Shown here piece after piece: positions 26,135 to 34,424 of a stretch of 38,944 nucleotides of DNA. The notes under the pieces were generated by a model that did not search any database, was not told where the DNA came from, and saw only the letters and a program-made list of their open reading frames with translations. The stretch's first letter is position 1, and each line of letters begins with the position of its first letter. This DNA comes from Candidatus Beckwithbacteria bacterium CG10_big_fil_rev_8_21_14_0_10_34_10 (lineage in GTDB: Bacteria > Patescibacteriota > Microgenomatia > UBA1400). The translations under genes and the position numbers were made by a program. The DNA lies in assembly GCA_002773945.1 (NCBI GenBank), contig PEZT01000009.1, forward strand, positions 1-38,944, read 5' to 3'.

Positions 26135-27415
26135 ATGGATTTAGAACGTAGAGAAAAATTCTTCCAGCCGGTTAAGTTAACCCCCACACAAGAACAAGTA
26201 GCTCAGGTAGTGGTTGATAAGCTAACCACTACTGGGGACGAACAGCTATTTTTAATACTTGAGGGGTTGAGCGGTGTTGGCAAAAGCACTTTAATTGATA
26301 AGATTTCGGTTGATATTGGCAGAAATAATGGAAAAGTTGTAAAACCCTTAGATGTTATTTATCACCACAGTGAAAAACCTATAAAGAACTGGAGAGGTCA
26401 CTTTGTAACTATGGCTGTCCCTACGGAATTAGAGGACATCTTACAAGCCGCCACGGAACACCTTTCTGAACTTAGTGTTGTACAGGTAGTTTTGCCGGCT
26501 ATGGATGAGTCAGAAATTATGTTTGTGATTAAAAGTTTAAAGAGGGATAGCAAAAGAAACTTGTCAGATAAAGAAATAGCTACTTATTCTTTGGGAATTC
26601 CTTATCTTGCCTGTCAACTAAGTACTCCAGGATTGACTGAAAGTTCTGCGGCCAGAGTATCCGCGGGATATTTATCACAAAGTCTTAGGAGAAGACTTGA
26701 TACTAAAGATTTTTTTAAGGTTACTGAGAGATATTTAAAAATTGCACCTAATAGTGATGTCCTTTCTGCAGTAAAAGAGATTAGAAGGAGCCTTTTCGGA
26801 GGAAGAAAAATTTACGATGAGTTATATCACGCTTTTCGTATACAATCTGAACTTGAAAGTCGAGGAATTGTTGAAGAAAGCCCGCTATTTGTTTGTCCTG
26901 AGAGTGAAGAAATTTACAATGCCATGCTAAAAAAAGGTGAAGATGCTTGGATAGACATTTATGTACCATTTCTCGGACAATCAGACTTTGACTGTATCCA
27001 ACAATCTGTTGGTTTTTATGAAGATGTTTGGGATGGGACTTACGACCAACATTTTGCTACTAGAACTAACATGTTTCTTGCTGATTATAGAAAAACACAT
27101 TTTTGGTCAAGAAATCCACAAGGGATTGAGTTTACAGATAGAGATGAATATGCAAAAAGCCAGATACAAGAGCTGGTTAGAGAATATGAGGATAGAATAA
27201 GACAGGCTGATTTAAGTGTTAGGGATAAAAGTAAGACAGGAACCTTTTTAGCACATAGTCATGACCACGGAGGATTGGTACGTAACCCAGTCAGTATTGG
27301 GTGGATGCTTGAGAGCCTATTACAACAAAAAGGAGTACCCTATTTTGTTCATAACCGTATTTTAGGTGCAGATTACATATATAATCCAGAAATCAATAAA
27401 ATAGAAATTCTTTAA
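26135..27415 (+). CDS. Orphan P-loop NTPase, unknown function
   Basis: Walker A LEGLSGVGKSTL; C-terminal HSHDHGG; TATAAT 8 nt upstream of ATG 26135. Confidence 0.7.
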   Translation: MDLERREKFFQPVKLTPTQEQVAQVVVDKLTTTGDEQLFLILEGLSGVGKSTLIDKISVDIGRNNGKVVKPLDVIYHHSEKPIKNWRGHFVTMAVPTELEDILQAATEHLSELSVVQVVLPAMDESEIMFVIKSLKRDSKRNLSDKEIATYSLGIPYLACQLSTPGLTESSAARVSAGYLSQSLRRRLDTKDFFKVTERYLKIAPNSDVLSAVKEIRRSLFGGRKIYDELYHAFRIQSELESRGIVEESPLFVCPESEEIYNAMLKKGEDAWIDIYVPFLGQSDFDCIQQSVGFYEDVWDGTYDQHFATRTNMFLADYRKTHFWSRNPQGIEFTDRDEYAKSQIQELVREYEDRIRQADLSVRDKSKTGTFLAHSHDHGGLVRNPVSIGWMLESLLQQKGVPYFVHNRILGADYIYNPEINKIEIL

Positions 27416-27424
27416 GAGAGTCTG

Positions 27425-27695
27425 TCAAGTTAATACATGCTGAACCTGTAATTTCCCTGTTTCCTCTCTCAATTCCTGCACCAGCTTAAAATCCTGAAAG
27501 ACTTGAATTATCTGGTTGAATTGCTTGGTTATATTAAAGTTACGCTCTTCGAGCCAGTAGAATTGAAATTACCTTCCTTTTGAATCTTTAGGCTTGCGTA
27601 GAGTAATTTAACATCACTTAGGTTATAATCAAACTTAACCTTTCGGTTGCGGAATAAGTCCTTTAGGGGGAGCAAGTTTATAACTTAATATAATC
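27425..27695 (-). repeat. Site D: frameshifted recombinase-tail pseudogene with att-like core
   Basis: Minus strand LLPLKDLFRNRKVKFDYNLSDVKLLYASLKIQKEG.. then other frame FYWLEERNFNITKQFNQIIQVFQDFKLVQELREETGKLQVQHVLT*; IR TTATATTA(a)AGTTA / TAACTTAATATAA. Confidence 0.65.
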
Positions 27696-27830
27696 AAAGT
27701 TATTAGTATTAAGATTATTTTAACCCCTGTCATTTTATTAATTATTCAGATTTTTTTTAAAGTATTTTTTGCTATTTGTGCTAGTAATGCATATACTGCA
27801 GTATTATAATAGTATTTAATAGGAGTATTT

Positions 27831-28316
27831 ATGAAAGATTTTAAATCAGACAATAGGTCTAGAGACAGAAGAAGTTTTAGCGACAGAGATTCAAGAAGAC
27901 CTTCATTACATAATGCAGTTTGTGATGAATGCGGTAAGGATTGCCAAGTACCTTTCAGACCAAGTGGTGACAAGCCAATATATTGTAGTGATTGTTTTGG
28001 GAAAAAAGGTGGAGGTAATGTTAATAGGTCTAGAGACAGAAGAAGTTTTAGCGACAGAGATTCAAGAAGACCTTCACCAGGTAATATAGATAGTCGTAGT
28101 ATTTTAAAGCTGGAAGAAAAAATTGAAATTCTAAATATTAAGCTTAATACAATTATTGATTTACTATCATTAGCTGAAGGTGGGGAATTAAAGTCAGTAA
28201 AGAAAAAGACGAAAAAGAGCAAAAAATTAACAAACAAGAAAGCAAACAAAGTTATTAAAGTGTTAACACCAGTTAAGAAAAAAGACATTAAAGAAAAAAA
28301 GCTAAAGAAAAAGTAG
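27831..28316 (+). CDS. Arg/Ser-rich protein with CxxC zinc-ribbon motif and Lys-rich tail
   Basis: VCDECGKDCQVPFRPSGDKPIYCSDCFGKK; two RSRDRRSFSDRDSRRPS repeats; SD aggag. Confidence 0.75.
   Translation: MKDFKSDNRSRDRRSFSDRDSRRPSLHNAVCDECGKDCQVPFRPSGDKPIYCSDCFGKKGGGNVNRSRDRRSFSDRDSRRPSPGNIDSRSILKLEEKIEILNIKLNTIIDLLSLAEGGELKSVKKKTKKSKKLTNKKANKVIKVLTPVKKKDIKEKKLKKK
27852..28076 (+). repeat. Exact 54-bp direct repeat (27852-27905 and 28023-28076)
   Basis: aataggtctagagacagaagaagttttagcgacagagattcaagaagaccttca occurs twice, 171 nt apart, in frame. Confidence 0.95.
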
Positions 28317-28424
28317 ATTCTTTTTAAGAACTTGTTTGACTTCGTATAGACTAATTTTAATTTCTATTTTATGGTTGCAGAATAAGTTCTTTAGGGGGAG
28401 CCAGCTTTGGAAGTTTAGTTTCTT
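28302..28424 (-). repeat. Site E: recombinase-tail fragment with att-like core
   Basis: Minus strand SWLPLKNLFCNHKIEIKISLYEVKQVLKKNLLFL*; core AGTTCTTTAGGGGGAGCCA; IR AAGAACT / AGTT(t)CTT. Confidence 0.7.
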
Positions 28425-28470
28425 GGATTTTTTTAATTTTTTAATTTGATAGAATCATTCTAGGCTAGTT

Positions 28471-29061
28471 ATGATCTACAAAAACAAAACTTTTTCTAAA
28501 GAAGAACTTAAGGGTCAAGATTTTAAGGGTGATTCTTTTATAAGTTGTAAATTTTTAAAGACTAATTTAGATTTTAGTAGCTTTGAAAATTGTAAATTTA
28601 AAGTTTGTGATTTCTCGGGGATCTATTTTAGAATAACCAGTTTTTTTACCTGCTCTTTCCCTGGAAGTAAATTAAGCAATTTAGATTTTACTGACGTCCT
28701 AATTAAAAAGTGTGACTTTTCCAGAGTTGTCATGGTGAATTGTATTTTCCAGCAGTTAAAAGAGGGTAGTAAGTATAGGAGAAAGAAGTTTAATTTAAAA
28801 GGTTGTAGGTTTGATTTAGCCGAACTTCCAAGAACTGTTTTTGCTTTTTGTAATCTTTCTAAAGTTAGCTTTAGAAAGGCCAATCTCAAAGAGGCTATTT
28901 TTGAGGAATGTGACCTTGTTGAGACTGATTTCTCTGGAGCAAATTTAGCGGCGACCGGTTTTGATAACTCTAAAATTGATAAGACAATCTTAGATCTTAA
29001 TGGTTTTATTAGTTTTGGTAATTCAAAAGGCTTTGTTCTCAGTCAGCAAATGGAGAGCTAG
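28471..29061 (+). CDS. Pentapeptide-repeat protein
   Basis: Repeated A/C-(D/N)-(L/F)-xx pattern: CNLSKVSFRKANLKEAIFEECDLVETDFSGANL. Confidence 0.9.
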   Translation: MIYKNKTFSKEELKGQDFKGDSFISCKFLKTNLDFSSFENCKFKVCDFSGIYFRITSFFTCSFPGSKLSNLDFTDVLIKKCDFSRVVMVNCIFQQLKEGSKYRRKKFNLKGCRFDLAELPRTVFAFCNLSKVSFRKANLKEAIFEECDLVETDFSGANLAATGFDNSKIDKTILDLNGFISFGNSKGFVLSQQMES

Positions 29062-29087
29062 CTTTCAGTTTAACCATTAAGAGAGAT

Positions 29088-29141
29088 TTAATAGGACAAA
29101 GAGGTTCTGACTTCTTCTATTGCGGGGAGCCAATATCCTAT
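29088..29141 (-). repeat. Site F: short, degenerate recombinase-tail fragment
   Basis: Minus strand YWLPAIEEVRTSLSY*; partial core TTGCGGGGAGCCA; IR ATAGGA/TCCTAT. Confidence 0.5.
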
Positions 29142-29303
29142 AATTAGACAGTAATAATTAGATGTGTTATAATTCTTTTTATTAAGCTTTAAATATTGAT
29201 CAGAAGTTAATTCTGATTTGAGTCGGTTTATTTGGTTTAGGTATTTATATCTTCCCCTTTTTTAATCGTCTCCATTTATTAAAAGCCATTAGGATAGTAA
29301 AAA

Positions 29304-30515
29304 ATGAGTAATTTTAATCGTGGTTATTCCCGTGGTTATCGCAGGAATAATAATAGGTCATTTGACAAATACCGACCAAATAGATCTGGTGGTCGGGGTA
29401 GATATCAAAATAAAGGTATTTTTTTAAACCCCCTGATGTTTGTTAGAAAAGCAGTTGATGTTATTGAAGAACCTTATCTAGTCGTGAACAGTTTTTCTGA
29501 TTTTCCCTTAAATGAAACAGTTAAAAAGAATGTTTTGAGGCGTGGTTATGACGAGCCAACTCCGGTTCAAGATCAGGCAATCCTGCCTATTTTAGAAGGA
29601 AAGGATCTTATTGGGATTGCTAACACTGGGACTGGAAAAACAGCCGCTTTTTTACTGCCTTTGATTACTAAAGTGGCCAAAGATAGAAGCCAAAAGGTTT
29701 TGATAATCGCCCCTACCCGAGAACTAGCTTTTCAGATTCAAGATGAATTTAAACTCTTTAGTTTGGGGATGGGGATTTACTCAACTTTATGCATTGGAGG
29801 GGCTTCATTAAATAATCAAGCACGAGAATTATATAGGCGACCAAATTTTGTTATTGGCACTCCTGGAAGAATAAAAGACCTAGTAGGACGGCGGATCTTA
29901 AATCTTAATTATTATGAAAACGTTGTTTTAGATGAGGTTGATCGGATGCTGGATATGGGCTTTATTCATGATATCCGTCACCTTATTTCGTTTTTACCCA
30001 AGAGCCGTCAGTCTTTGTTCTTCTCTGCCACCATACCAGAGGAAATAAAAACGGTAATGCAAGATTTTTTGGTTAACCCTATAACGGTGGCGGTAAAAAC
30101 CGGCGCCACTCCTCAAAATGTTGATCAAGATATAATTAGAACTCAGGGTAAAAACAAACTGGAAATTCTTCATGACTTATTGATTAAAGAAGAATTTAAA
30201 AAGGTATTGGTTTTTGGTCGAACCAAATGGGGAATAAACAAACTTGAAGTAAATCTAATTAAGAGAGGTTTTAGAGCCGCAGCCATTCATGGTAATAAGA
30301 GCCAGGGACAGAGGTTAAGGGCTTTAAGGATGTTAAGGAATAATGAGGTTCAGATTTTGCTGGCGACCGATGTGGCTTCCAGAGGGCTTGATATTGAGAA
30401 TATCACCCATGTGATAAACTATGATGTTCCAGAAACATATAATGATTATGTTCATCGGATCGGTCGAACAGGAAGAGCGGGGAAAAAGGGAATAGCCTTA
30501 ACTTTTATTGACTAA
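29304..30515 (+). CDS. DEAD-box RNA helicase with Arg/Gly/Asn-rich N-terminus
   Basis: GIANTGTGKTAAF, APTRELAFQIQ, VLDEVDRMLDMGF, SATIP, HRIGRTGRAG. Confidence 0.95.
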   Translation: MSNFNRGYSRGYRRNNNRSFDKYRPNRSGGRGRYQNKGIFLNPLMFVRKAVDVIEEPYLVVNSFSDFPLNETVKKNVLRRGYDEPTPVQDQAILPILEGKDLIGIANTGTGKTAAFLLPLITKVAKDRSQKVLIIAPTRELAFQIQDEFKLFSLGMGIYSTLCIGGASLNNQARELYRRPNFVIGTPGRIKDLVGRRILNLNYYENVVLDEVDRMLDMGFIHDIRHLISFLPKSRQSLFFSATIPEEIKTVMQDFLVNPITVAVKTGATPQNVDQDIIRTQGKNKLEILHDLLIKEEFKKVLVFGRTKWGINKLEVNLIKRGFRAAAIHGNKSQGQRLRALRMLRNNEVQILLATDVASRGLDIENITHVINYDVPETYNDYVHRIGRTGRAGKKGIALTFID

Positions 30516-30569
30516 GTAAGTTTTTAGACTTGTTTTTAAAATGAGATTAGCTGGAGTAGTTTAAGGCCT

Positions 30570-31229
30570 TCAAAGTATTTTGTTTTTTAATATAAGTTTT
30601 TTTAATTCCCTAAAATTTTTAACAATTTTATCAGGGTGACTTTCTTTAAGTGTTTGTAAATCATAAAATAAATCATATCCTTTTTTATAAAATAGAACCG
30701 TTTTACATCCTTTGGCTTTCCCCATAAGAATATCACTTTTACTGTCTCCAACTACGATTGTATGTTGAGGCTGAAGGTTAAGTTTTTTACAGGCTAGAAT
30801 TACTGCTTCGGGATTGGGCTTGGGGTTTTTTACATCATTAAAGCTAATAATGGGATTAAAATACTTTTTTAAATTGAGCCTTTTAATCATTTTATCTACA
30901 TACCATCTGTAGGCAAAGCTAATAATGGCTAAATTTATTTGTTTTTCAACACATAAATTTAGAGTTTCCAAAACATTATTAAATAGTTTTCCTTCTTTAA
31001 GGTGTCTTTTTAAACCAGTAAAATATGTTTTTTTAAACTGTTTAGTTTTATCAGGTATATTTAGTTTCTGACAGATTGCTGCTTCAGTTTTTCCAAAACA
31101 AGTGCTGGCGACTTCTTTTTTGGGAAAAGTAAAGCCTTGTTCTTTAAGCGCGAGATCATAAGCTTTAATAAATAATGGAAGACTGTTGATAAGAGTGCCA
31201 TCTAAATCAAAAAAGATAGCTTTAATCAT
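30570..31229 (-). CDS. HAD-superfamily hydrolase (phosphoglycolate phosphatase-like)
   Basis: IFFDLDGTLINSLPLF, VGDSKSDILMGKAKGC. Confidence 0.9.
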   Translation of the reverse strand: MIKAIFFDLDGTLINSLPLFIKAYDLALKEQGFTFPKKEVASTCFGKTEAAICQKLNIPDKTKQFKKTYFTGLKRHLKEGKLFNNVLETLNLCVEKQINLAIISFAYRWYVDKMIKRLNLKKYFNPIISFNDVKNPKPNPEAVILACKKLNLQPQHTIVVGDSKSDILMGKAKGCKTVLFYKKGYDLFYDLQTLKESHPDKIVKNFRELKKLILKNKIL

Positions 31230-31355
31230 AGGTATATTTTAGCATATCCAGTTTCAAGCAATTAAATTAAAAACAGAAAATAAACGCTTTAATTTAATTA
31301 ATCTTTGATTCAAATTTTATTTGGAGGATAGGGGCAGATTTGGTATAATTTTAAA

Positions 31356-31838
31356 ATGAGGCATTCTTTAAAAACTGGTTTAAGTTTTGGTGTGACTTCA
31401 GGAATAATTACTACTTTAGGTTTGATTGTTGGTTTATATACGGGGACTGGTTCTAAAATCGCTGTTTTGGGAGGGATATTGACTATTGCGGTGGCTGATG
31501 CTTTTTCCGATGCTTTGGGGATTCATATTTCTGAAGAATCAGAAAATGTTCATACCAGCAAAGAAATTTGGGAAGCCACTCTTTTTACTTTTTTAACTAA
31601 GTTTGCTTCGGCAATGACTTTTAGTCTGCCATTTTTATTATTTTCTTTGCCAATAGCAGTTAAGGTGAGTATTGTTTGGGGACTGCTTTTATTAATAGTT
31701 TTTAATTTTTATTTAGCCAGACAGCAAAAAGAAAATCCTTTTAAAGTAATAGGCGAACATCTTTTTATTAGTTTGGTGGTAATTATCATCACCAATTTTA
31801 TCGGTAACCGGATTTCTTCTATATTTAGCTCTGATTAA
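31356..31838 (+). CDS. VIT/CCC1-like membrane protein
   Basis: Five hydrophobic segments, AVADAFSDALGIHISEESE. Confidence 0.65.
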   Translation: MRHSLKTGLSFGVTSGIITTLGLIVGLYTGTGSKIAVLGGILTIAVADAFSDALGIHISEESENVHTSKEIWEATLFTFLTKFASAMTFSLPFLLFSLPIAVKVSIVWGLLLLIVFNFYLARQQKENPFKVIGEHLFISLVVIIITNFIGNRISSIFSSD

Positions 31839-31950
31839 AAGGAGTTATAAAATCTAAAGAAATTTGGTAAAATTAATTCTAGCTTCAGGTTTTTTAGAAA
31901 CTGCCCTTATAATAAAGGTAGACTTTATACTTATAAAATAGGTATTAAAA

Positions 31951-32679
31951 ATGGAAAAGGGTGATTTAATTATTCCAAAGGAGAAAATAAGTAGGTTTAC
32001 TATTAAAGATATTCCTGCTTGGCCAGGGATGTTAGATCAGTTATGTTATTTTAATAAAAACGAGGATAGAAGTCAGATATTAGGTTCAATTCCTTCCAAT
32101 TTATTGGAAGCCCATGCCCGGTGGGAGGTGGTGAGGCATAATCCCCCCTTGTTATCCTTACCTAGTGGTAGAGGAACAGGTTTTGAAGGCTATTTGGTAG
32201 GAAACTGTTGGGAAGGTGAAGAAGCCTTAGAAATACTAGAGAAATTAGGGGAAAATGTGCTTAATAATTTAGTCAAGTTATATCAACATGATCAGGACAG
32301 ATTAAATCGGATAGTAAATTGTTTATTTATCAAAGATAAATTTTCATTTAAGGAATTATTTGAGTTAAACAGTATTTTTGGGGCTTTGCTGGGTAGAATG
32401 AGAGCTGATTTATTAAGAAATGATAATTTTGAAGGTCAAAGATTTAGACAGGAAACAATAAAAATAGTCCAAGGGGGAATAATAGATTATCGTTTGGAAG
32501 ATAATAAGCCAGTGGAAGAAATAGAAATAAAAATGGAAAGAAAAGATAATTTTAGCCCGTTACTTCTTAAAAATGGGGAAATAAGTAAGGAACTTACAGT
32601 AATTAGAGAAATTGGTAAAGTAGGCGAGCCATTGGTCCGAACTTGGCTAAATAGGTGCTTAAAGCATGAATATCGGTAA
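31951..32679 (+). CDS. Hypothetical protein
   Basis: Long ORF, no recognised motif. Confidence 0.6.
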   Translation: MEKGDLIIPKEKISRFTIKDIPAWPGMLDQLCYFNKNEDRSQILGSIPSNLLEAHARWEVVRHNPPLLSLPSGRGTGFEGYLVGNCWEGEEALEILEKLGENVLNNLVKLYQHDQDRLNRIVNCLFIKDKFSFKELFELNSIFGALLGRMRADLLRNDNFEGQRFRQETIKIVQGGIIDYRLEDNKPVEEIEIKMERKDNFSPLLLKNGEISKELTVIREIGKVGEPLVRTWLNRCLKHEYR

Positions 32680-32742
32680 AAAGATCCCTAAAGCATATTT
32701 TTAAGCCCTTTTTTCTTTAATAGAGTATAATGTTAAGACAGG

Positions 32743-33567
32743 ATGAAAATTAAAGAAATTCAAGTTAAATCGGTTTTAGTTAAGAGTAATCTTCCTGAAA
32801 GTGATTTTGTTATTAATCCCTATTTAGGTTGTCTTAATACTTGTGCTTATTGTTATGCTCGGTTTATGAAGCGTTTTACTGGCCATAAAGAACCTTGGGG
32901 AAGTTTTGTTGATGTTAAGATTAATGCTCTAGAGATTTTAGAGAAAGAGTTAAAAAAATTTAAAGGAGTGAGGAAAAAATATAGTCTTTGTTTATCTTCA
33001 GTGACTGATCCTTATCAAAAAGTTGAAGAAAAATTTAAGTTAACCAGGGGAATATTAGAGTTATTGGTTGAATATCCTTGCTTTGAAGTAGAGATTATCA
33101 CTAAATCAGATTTGGTTTTAAGAGATTTAGATATATTAGGAAATATTAGGAAAAAGAAAGTGGTTTTATCTTTAGGTGTTTTAGAAGATGACAAAGCTAA
33201 GTGGATTGAACCTAATGCCAGTTTGCCCAGTCAAAGAATAAAAGCTTTGGAAAAGATTAAAGCCGAAGATATTAAAACCTCAGCTTTTATTAGTCCGATT
33301 CTGCCTTTTATAACAGACCTGGATTTAATTTTTAGAGCTTTAAAGGGAAAAGTGGATGAGGTTTTTGGAGAAACTTTTAATCGCCGGGGGGCAAATTTTA
33401 CTAACTTAGCTAAAGTTTTAAAAGCCAAATTTCCTGGTGTTTTAGAAGAATACAAGCGGTTGTATTTTTCTAATGAATACAAAGATTATTTAAGGAAAAC
33501 TAAAAAAGAATTTTATGAGAAGGCTAAAAAACACCGACTGCCGGTTTGGGGATTTTTTACCCACTGA
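32743..33567 (+). CDS. Radical SAM protein, SPL/Rv2578c-like
   Basis: NPYLGCLNTCAYCYARFMKRFTGHKEPWGSFVDVK. Confidence 0.9.
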   Translation: MKIKEIQVKSVLVKSNLPESDFVINPYLGCLNTCAYCYARFMKRFTGHKEPWGSFVDVKINALEILEKELKKFKGVRKKYSLCLSSVTDPYQKVEEKFKLTRGILELLVEYPCFEVEIITKSDLVLRDLDILGNIRKKKVVLSLGVLEDDKAKWIEPNASLPSQRIKALEKIKAEDIKTSAFISPILPFITDLDLIFRALKGKVDEVFGETFNRRGANFTNLAKVLKAKFPGVLEEYKRLYFSNEYKDYLRKTKKEFYEKAKKHRLPVWGFFTH

Positions 33568-33580
33568 TTTAAAAAAACTT

Positions 33581-34372
33581 TTAGCTTGAATCTAATCTGG
33601 CTAAACCTAACTCCTTGCTTTTTTTAAAGCTCTGTTTAAAAACAACTAAAGATATTATTAAATACATAATATTAAGACCAAAGCTTAAAATTAGCTTTTG
33701 GACGGGAATTTCTCCGGTTAAAAGAGCTTGCCTCATGCCTTCAAAAATATATGAAGCCGGGATAGCTTTGGCAACTACCTGGGCCCAGGTAGGCAGAGAA
33801 CTAACAGGATAGTAAATAGCGGAAAAAGGGGCTAAAAGATAAACTCCAGACCAGGCTAAAGTTTGAAGCTGGCGGCCAAACCTGACTAAAACACTGGTAA
33901 CAAAAAACCCTACCCACCAGCCCATCATAAGAAGACTCAAGAAAAAGGGAATTAGTAAAAGGCCTAAGTTAAGAATATTAACGCTATAAAGAGCCCAGAC
34001 TAAAAAGATGGCAAAAATAATAGTGACGGCCATTTTTATAATGCCTAAGATTATAATTCCTACTACCCATTCGCCTAAGGTTAAAGGCGAGGAAAACATG
34101 TTTAACAGGTTTTGACTCCAAAGCTCTTCTAAAAAGTTGGTCGTAATCTCATATTGGCCCCGCCAGATTACCTGCCAGAAAACTAAAGCTGATAAAAGAA
34201 TAAGAACAATGTGGTTGACTTTTTCACCTGAGCTCTGGATATATTGACTGGTTAAACCCCATAAAACTATGTCCATTGCCGGCCAGTAAAAGCTGTCGGT
34301 TAACCGGTCTAAATGATGTCTAAAGTTATATAGGTGTCTTAGGATAACGGCTCTGATTCTAAAAATATTCAT
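33581..34372 (-). CDS. ABC-2 type transporter permease
   Basis: Six TM pattern, adjacent to ABC ATPase. Confidence 0.88.
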   Translation of the reverse strand: MNIFRIRAVILRHLYNFRHHLDRLTDSFYWPAMDIVLWGLTSQYIQSSGEKVNHIVLILLSALVFWQVIWRGQYEITTNFLEELWSQNLLNMFSSPLTLGEWVVGIIILGIIKMAVTIIFAIFLVWALYSVNILNLGLLLIPFFLSLLMMGWWVGFFVTSVLVRFGRQLQTLAWSGVYLLAPFSAIYYPVSSLPTWAQVVAKAIPASYIFEGMRQALLTGEIPVQKLILSFGLNIMYLIISLVVFKQSFKKSKELGLARLDSS

Positions 34373-34424
34373 GATTTTTTAACTTAAATAAAATAGTCTA
34401 TTTTTAACTTAATTATTTATTATT

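Noticed and set aside
19049-28424. Canonical integron attC sites
   Set aside because: No RYYYAAC...GTTRRRY boxes at the site ends and no IntI-like gene in the window.
17729-29141. Repeats interpreted as a structured ncRNA/riboswitch family (conserved core, variable P1 stem)
   Set aside because: Minus-strand codon pattern (8 synonymous changes and no amino-acid change over NIKAVFETLQLQPTY between sites B and C) favours a protein-coding origin; the stem observation is kept only as a separate, weaker finding.
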